DNA from: Kalaharituber pfeilii
Lineage: Eukaryota; Ascomycota; Pezizomycetes; Pezizales; Pezizaceae
Length of the DNA: 64,000 nt
Direction: 5' to 3'
Assembly: GCA_015179045.1 (NCBI GenBank)
Contig: WHUZ01000056.1
Span: forward strand, 186,001 to 250,000
Positions 58,624 through 64,000 of the stretch are shown in pieces. Both the position numbers and the translations under genes were made by a program. Below the pieces are notes generated by a model. It worked only from the letters and a program-made list of their open reading frames with translations, was not told where the DNA came from and did not search any database. The first letter of the stretch is position 1. The number at the start of each line of letters is the position of its first letter.

Positions 58624-59774
58624 ATGGCGTTCTCTGGTGTGCATTTCTTAACGATTCTGCTTCCCTTGGTACGTTAATCCTAACTTGGACCTTTCACAAT
58701 GCCTCTTTCACCTCTTCTTTGCTACTAATCTCGCCAGCTTTCGCAATTTGTCAATTATTTCATCCCCAGCGAACTCGCGAACTAACTATCTGTCCTGTCT
58801 AGATTGGAATCGCCCTCATGTTCACTGGCGGATATGCCTGGCAAATGAAGTCATTTCTATACCTCCCTATCTCTGGGCTGCTCGGCTTGGCCTCAAGCTT
58901 ACTACCGATTCTCTCGCTCATGTCCATACAGTACATGCGGATTGGATCCGGTGCATCGAGAAAACGTGGGGGTAATGGACCGAGGCTTACCGAGAAGATG
59001 TTCATTGTACGTTTTTAACTCCTCGTCGAGATATCAATTACGCATTGCATTACTAATATACATACTCATACACAGGGTGCCTTTGTCCTTCTCATCCTCG
59101 ACGCAGTCGTGATCACTCTCGCCAGCACCTCCATTCCAAGTTCGCAAATTTCCTGCCCCCTCGACGCCCGCTGGTCCACTCTCTACCGTACCAACCTCCC
59201 CGCCATCAAACGCATTCAAGATGCGTTCGACTGTTGCGGATACCACTCCTCCGCCGACAAATTCTATCCCAAACCCGACCACCCTCCAGAAGGGACTCAC
59301 CCCAAATGCACAGATACATACCCTACCCGAGTAGGACGTGTTTGCTATCCTCTATGGCGCGGGCAGAACCAGCGCATCGCTACTCTGATCATCGTCGTAG
59401 CAATCGTAAGCGCAGTGATGAAGATTGGTGCATTGCTGTTCTTGAGGGTATCGAATCACCCCATGATACAGAAGTTCTTGTATAGCCCTTGGTTTAAGTC
59501 ATCTCAACAGCCGCATCAGGGTGTACCTGATTCTGAGAGAATCAGGCCTGTGGATGATGACGAGGAGCAGTACAGGTATGAGTACGATAATGATGCCAGG
59601 CCCAGGGTGGATACTGGCTATATCGCGACTCCAAGGAACAATAGTGGGTATTTAGAGGGCGCAGAGAGTGAGAGGTTGCTGGGAAATGGAAATCCATATA
59701 ATGAGAGCGACATTGACGCCTCCAGAAGAGGGGGAGCGGGTTTCGGAACAGTGCAAGCGAGTTTGTTGGGATAA
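58624..59774 (+). CDS. Tetraspanin-type membrane protein
   Basis: Three exons, 315 aa: 58624-58668, 58803-59006, 59076-59774. Four membrane helices: ~6-28 (VHFLTILLPLIGIALMFTGG), ~37-60 (LPISGLLGLASSLLPILSLM), ~84-106 (GAFVLLILDAVVITLAS) and ~182-204 (TLIIVVAIVSAVMKIGALLF). A large extracellular loop between TM3 and TM4 contains the hallmark CCG at 136-138 (AFDCCGYHS) plus further cysteines (ISCPLD, PKCTDTY, RVCYPLW). The tail is hydrophilic and Asp/Tyr-rich with possible sorting sites. Fungal tetraspanins organise membrane microdomains; some are needed for plant infection structures, others for growth. Which subclass (Tsp1/2/3) is not decided. The first exon is short but supplies the start of TM1. 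Confidence 0.82.
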
Positions 59775-60052
59775 GGGGGCAAGAGGAACATACTTCCATT
59801 GAAGTATATAGTTAGGGTGAAGGAAAGGCAATATTGTTTGAGGTTATTAATGAATGAAGATATTAATGTAGGAACCTTGCTTCGTCTTTTTCTTCCCTTT
59901 TTTTTTCTCTTCATAAAAGGAAAAATGCACATTGTAGTGGAAAGTAATCGAAGATTATGTCAATTTTCTAACGCTACATGCACTCTCCAACACAGGTAAA
60001 CTTGCACAAGGAAATCTAGAACAATGACATTATAGACGCACCATAAAAGGGA

Positions 60053-62562
60053 CTAATCCTCCTCTTCCTCCTGATCAGTAACGAACTTGAATACCTTCAA
60101 TTTTCCCGTTGTCTGCCACGTCAAATATTCGTTATCTCCCTGGAGAGGGTTCCAGGTTGAACTATCTCTACACACGAAGCATGCAATGTCAGCAATTCCT
60201 AAACCCAAATCAGTGAGATTGAATATAAAGCATGTCCACATCTTACCCTTCCAGTTCGAGCCTTGGCAAATATCCATTTTGCTTCTTCAACATCTTGCCC
60301 TTCGATGCACCTCTCCGGTATACTTCAAGGAAGCTAGTTGGAGGCTGCTTGCTGAAGTCTGTTTGCCCGACAACGTATGTGCTACCCTGATGCGGATAGA
60401 ACACCACTCGCGAGTGGAGCACACGATCAAGGGTAGGGAAGTCTTCGATTTGGTCAATCAATGCTGGGCAATTATCGTCAACGCAGTAAAGTCTCCATGC
60501 ACTACAAACGCCAGAGAGTAAGGAAGATGCAATGGTAAAATAGAGCTTGTTGTTGGTGAACGTGCCAAAGACGTGACGAACAGGATTTGGTACTTTCAAC
60601 TGGTGGCCGCAAATATAAGTCAAATCCCTGAGAATATATATATCAACACACAATTTTTCCTCTCCGGTCCATGTTATATGGTATATCTTCGTCTCCGATA
60701 AACATAGGAGACCGTTTGTTGAGCCCTTCTATTATAGGTAGTTAGAATTAAAAACAGGGTCTACAGCTTTAGATGCGTACCAGCTGATTAACGAGCTCTC
60801 TCTCGGCCAAGCACTTCCCCTCATGCTTCCAGACAAGCAGCTTATTTTGCACAGCAATCACAGTAACTGTACCATTCGTTTTCATGAGAATCTGGTCAGT
60901 ATAACTGAGTTGTGAGGAGGCTGTGAAATGATTTGTCCATAATTTGTTTCCAGCTCGAAGAGGATAACAAACAGCTCTACTGAAAGTCAGCTTGAGTGGT
61001 GGCTAGTTAAATGAAACATGACAACTCACCTCAAGCGGGACGGGCTAATAAATTCACAATAGACCAATAGCGTACCGCTCCTATTTCCACCTCCCAATGC
61101 TGCGGATACAATAACCGAACCTTCGCTACATTTGTACTTGTATTTTGCAGGCTTTTTGCCCTGACTGAAGTCGTAAACTATGACATTGGGTTCCTTCCAT
61201 GGATGAAAGAAGCAAGCGCGACCTGCATGATACTGAATAGTGGTGGAATCTTTAGGAATAGGAATTTGCGCCACTAAAAAAATTTTCCCTGCCTCAATTG
61301 ATTTGCTTTGATTTCGTACCCGTATGAAATCTTGGTATGTTCGAGCAGATTGAATCTCCCCAGGGCCAGGTCTAATATGCAAAAAATTATTACGAATGAA
61401 ACTGTGATAAACTTCAGATCTTTGTAATATAATGTCCCATGATTTGCATACCTAAAAAGCCTTAGCGCATAGCTTGAAGGGTCAAGAGGTACCACCCACT
61501 TTTCGGAGTGTAATGATATCACTAGGATCATCAAAATATCCCAATACCTTGTCAAGTAATTCGACACCACCACGACCACCATTCACAAGTATGCCTAGGG
61601 GATCGGCATGCTTTCCCGTTGGTGGGATATCATCCTATATTGGTAAGCTGGTAGTCGCTGCGATGAGGATGAAATAGTCACCTGAGGAATAGGCATGCTA
61701 ACCGTATTCTCAGCGTTTAGCTTCAAAGCTGGAGGTTCACTCAAGAACTCTGTATCATAATCCCCATGATCTGTAATAGGCGAATGGTCTAAGGGGGCTG
61801 AGTCCCAATAGCCACAACCGCTTACAGCACTCTCAATTGTTTGGATCGAGGTAAAACTAGGCCGTATACGCAAACTTGGTACCTTCAAATGTTCTGGATG
61901 GTTCTTGGTAATTAGCTCCTCATTTGGATATTCATCGGCCTCATAATTCTCCCCAGCTTGACTGAGCTCATCTTCGTCAATCAATCCATCTTCAATCAAT
62001 TCATCATCACTTATTATCATGGAACTGCGCGCATGGCTTCCATTGCGGCTCAGTGCTAGAGACGAGGATGAAGGGCCATGGGATACTGAGGACAAAGTTG
62101 AAAATGAGGTACGCCCCGGGGATATTGCAACTGAGGATGCAGCTGTTGGAGAACCTGCAGCAGTTGCTATGCTTGTAGTTGCGAGTAGTTGGGTGGTAGA
62201 ATAGCTTGAAGGAGAATTGGCGGGTCCAGAGGAAGAAGATCCAGAGCTCACAGACTTGATCCAAATAAGTTATAGAGTTAGCTAATACATTTTTCTGAAT
62301 AGGCTTCTCACTCACCCCAGAAATGTTCTTTCGAATTTTCCTCAATTGGTCTCGTATACTAGGACGTGGTCTGAATTCACCAGTACCAGGGATCCATGGA
62401 TTATACTGTAAATCCGATATAGTATAGCCAGGAGCAATAATCCCCGCCTAAATAGATTAGCAATAGCCTGCTTGCAAGCCCTAAGTTAGGCTGTGCTTCA
62501 TTAACTACCTCTTCGGGAATAGAGTTGTGGGCGTGGTTCTTGAGACGAAGACGTGAAAGCAT
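60053..62562 (-). CDS. F-box protein, 703 aa
   Basis: Eight exons on the minus strand: 62509-62562, 62316-62447, 61682-62254, 61500-61634, 61030-61451, 60781-60979, 60247-60728, 60053-60167. Phase closes throughout. N-terminus MLSRLRLKNHAHNSIPEE then GYTISDLQYNPWIPGTGEFR; a Ser-rich linker with an acidic stretch (DDELIEDGLIDEDEL); an F-box-like segment at ~276-318 split by intron 4 (GVELLDKVLGYFDDPSDIIT, LRKVCKSWDIILQ); and a C-terminal ~380 residues of beta-rich character (VVFYPHQGSTYVVG, TVTVIAVQNKLLVWKHEG) that may form a propeller. It is a likely substrate-recognition subunit of an SCF ubiquitin ligase; substrate unknown. The last junction uses acceptor GTGTGTAG at 60168; the nearer TTTAG breaks frame. 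Confidence 0.75.
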
Positions 62563-63562
62563 GGTTGAATAACTAAGCTCGAGTCTGCGATCGTGTAGGT
62601 ACGTACTAGAGATAGTATTATAGCCTTAGTCTTGAACAATAGAAAGAGGTGAGATGGGGCAACACACATAAATCTATAGTAAATCGCTGGTTGTAAAGAG
62701 TAGAGTCTATTTTGCTCTTCCAATAAATGGCACCTGGCCAGATTATGAATGGATGGGCAACTGATGAGAAGAGGCTCACTTCATGGGCTTAGGACGCCTT
62801 GCGCACAGCCCTTATTCTATCATCGAGTGCAGGAAGGGAACAAGCAGACGCAAGCATATTTCCAATGCAAGCAAAGACTTAACATCGTGTGGATTGGATG
62901 CGAGGTCGCTTCATGCTGATACTGCGTACTAGAGTAAATTCTTTCCATTGGCAGGGCAGTGGTCCATGTAAAACAGCCTAATAGCATGGAGATGGCAGTA
63001 CATTCCTTTTTCCTTGTGTATCCTCCATGTAAATTTGGTACAGCATATTTGCTGGGTCGCCTGGCGCAAAGCCTCGAAGTGGTGACTCTGGAGTAAGTCA
63101 AGGCAGCAGTGAACGGTTTTCCGCAAACAAATGGTAATTGGCTATTGATATCTGTGTCACGCGAGTGTCCACATCTGAGCAAGACTGGGAATAGTCTGGC
63201 TGCGAGCCGCGCACCGCGCTGCTTCAGCTTCATGAAAGCAATTCAGGTAATGGGGCTGTGAAAGACAAGGTGTGGTCCCAAGGACAGCCGGACAAGAGCA
63301 GTAATTTCCATATCAAGGGCTGTTTGTAAAGCTAGCAAGAGCCTCACTCCAGTACGTAGCTAACGAACCATGATAGGAGCAAGGGTCCCCCTTTGAGTGA
63401 GTATCGACCGGCCCCAGACTACCCCGCTCTGCAAAGCGCACCACAGGCGCTTCAGGGATCATCGAGTAAGCTGCTGGTGGGAGATTGGATTGCTTATGAT
63501 AGCACGAAGACCTGTAATGTATCAGAAACACTCTCACCAACACCTCCAGCTTAGTACCCACG
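62563..63562. other. Intergenic between divergent genes
   Basis: 1 kb between the F-box gene start and the partial gene at the right edge. A 137-codon minus-strand frame (62820-63233) shows no recognisable domain and is not called. Confidence 0.45.
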
Positions 63563-64000
63563 ATGGCTGCACCCATACGCGCACCTCTTGCTGTAAGTTC
63601 AATCCAGATCGCTTTTTGCACCCGTTATAAGATGCTGATTCTTTATAGCTAATGAACGCTTCACCTTCCAGCTCCAGCCAACAAGCCACATCAGCCCAGG
63701 TACGAAAACGAAAGCGGCAAGGGTCACCAACAGCGATAAAGACCACCTCAGATGCATTGGATTCTAGGTTTCTGCGGCTTGTTGAATTGCTGAATGGGCT
63801 TGATCAATTGTGCGCGCTAGGCAGTGTGGAATTCGAAATGCCACGGAGAGGGATGGCAGGGATTGAAGCTCCCGATCACTGGCTTTGGCTTGAGACCCCT
63901 GTGGATCAGTTGAAAGGACATACACTAGAAGAGTCACTTGCAATTCTAATTGACAGTGGCTATGTACGCTCAACCTATACTATGATATCAGCAAGGACTG
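63563..64000 (+). CDS. Unrecognised protein, 5' part (3' partial)
   Basis: Tentative gene running off the window: exon 1 63563-63592 (MAAPIRAPLA), a 56-bp intron 63593-63648 with GTAAGT donor and TTTATAG acceptor, then an open exon from 63649 to the edge. The second exon reads a Ser/Gln-rich lead and basic patch (VRKRKRQG, nuclear-signal-like) followed by a regular helical segment: DSRFLRLVELLNGLDQLCAL, MPRRGMAGIEAPDHWLWLE, GHTLEESLAILIDSGYVRS. I cannot name the family. A coding interpretation is favoured by clean splice signals, in-phase joining and an amphipathic pattern. About 129 residues are visible. Confidence 0.5.

Overview
This window is nuclear DNA from a filamentous ascomycete (Pezizomycotina). 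The genes are split by many 47-77 bp introns with fungal-type signals (GTRNGT donors, CTAAC/CTGAC-like branch points, YAG acceptors). Gene space is loose, about 13 host genes in 64 kb, and the gaps hold small DNA transposons, MITEs, degenerate satellites and homopolymer runs. That texture fits a transposon-rich, intron-dense lineage such as the Pezizomycetes (truffle/morel type), but the placement is inference. No rRNA, tRNA or CRISPR was recognised.

Layout: 1-388 (+) 3' end of SEC31 (COPII coat); 729-3423 (+) ARMH3/DUF1741 protein; 5062-6896 (-) seven-transmembrane receptor-like protein; 10212-12043 (+) mitochondrial aspartate aminotransferase; 16060-16680 (+) YPD1-type HPt phosphorelay protein; 16.7-25.1 kb gene-free and repeat-rich (MITEs, a ~55-bp degenerate tandem array, a deleted Tc1-like element); 25157-27148 (-) sphingosine-1-phosphate lyase; 27.1-34.8 kb transposon-rich (a Mutator-like non-autonomous element, a MITE, and an intact pogo-type transposon abutting a MITE); 34834-38568 (+) RasGEF with an N-terminal GTPase-like domain; 40585-41352 (+) ribosomal protein eS10; 44023-45222 (-) unrecognised 399-aa protein; 45.2-51.6 kb gene-free with long homopolymers; 51600-54353 (+) PSP1-domain protein; 57140-57860 (-) small RRM protein; 58624-59774 (+) tetraspanin; 60053-62562 (-) F-box protein; 63563 to the right edge (+) an unrecognised partial gene.

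The host genes are mostly housekeeping and do not form a biosynthetic cluster. Loose themes are the early secretory pathway (SEC31 next to the ARMH3 homologue) and signalling (7TM protein, YPD1, RasGEF, tetraspanin). I re-derived exon structures by hand so that reading phase closes across every junction; the sums give whole codon numbers for all complete genes except YPD1, whose 5' exon is uncertain. The most distinctive material is the mobile-element layer: near-identical MITE copies, exact target-site duplications, and an intact transposase ORF without obvious mutational decay.
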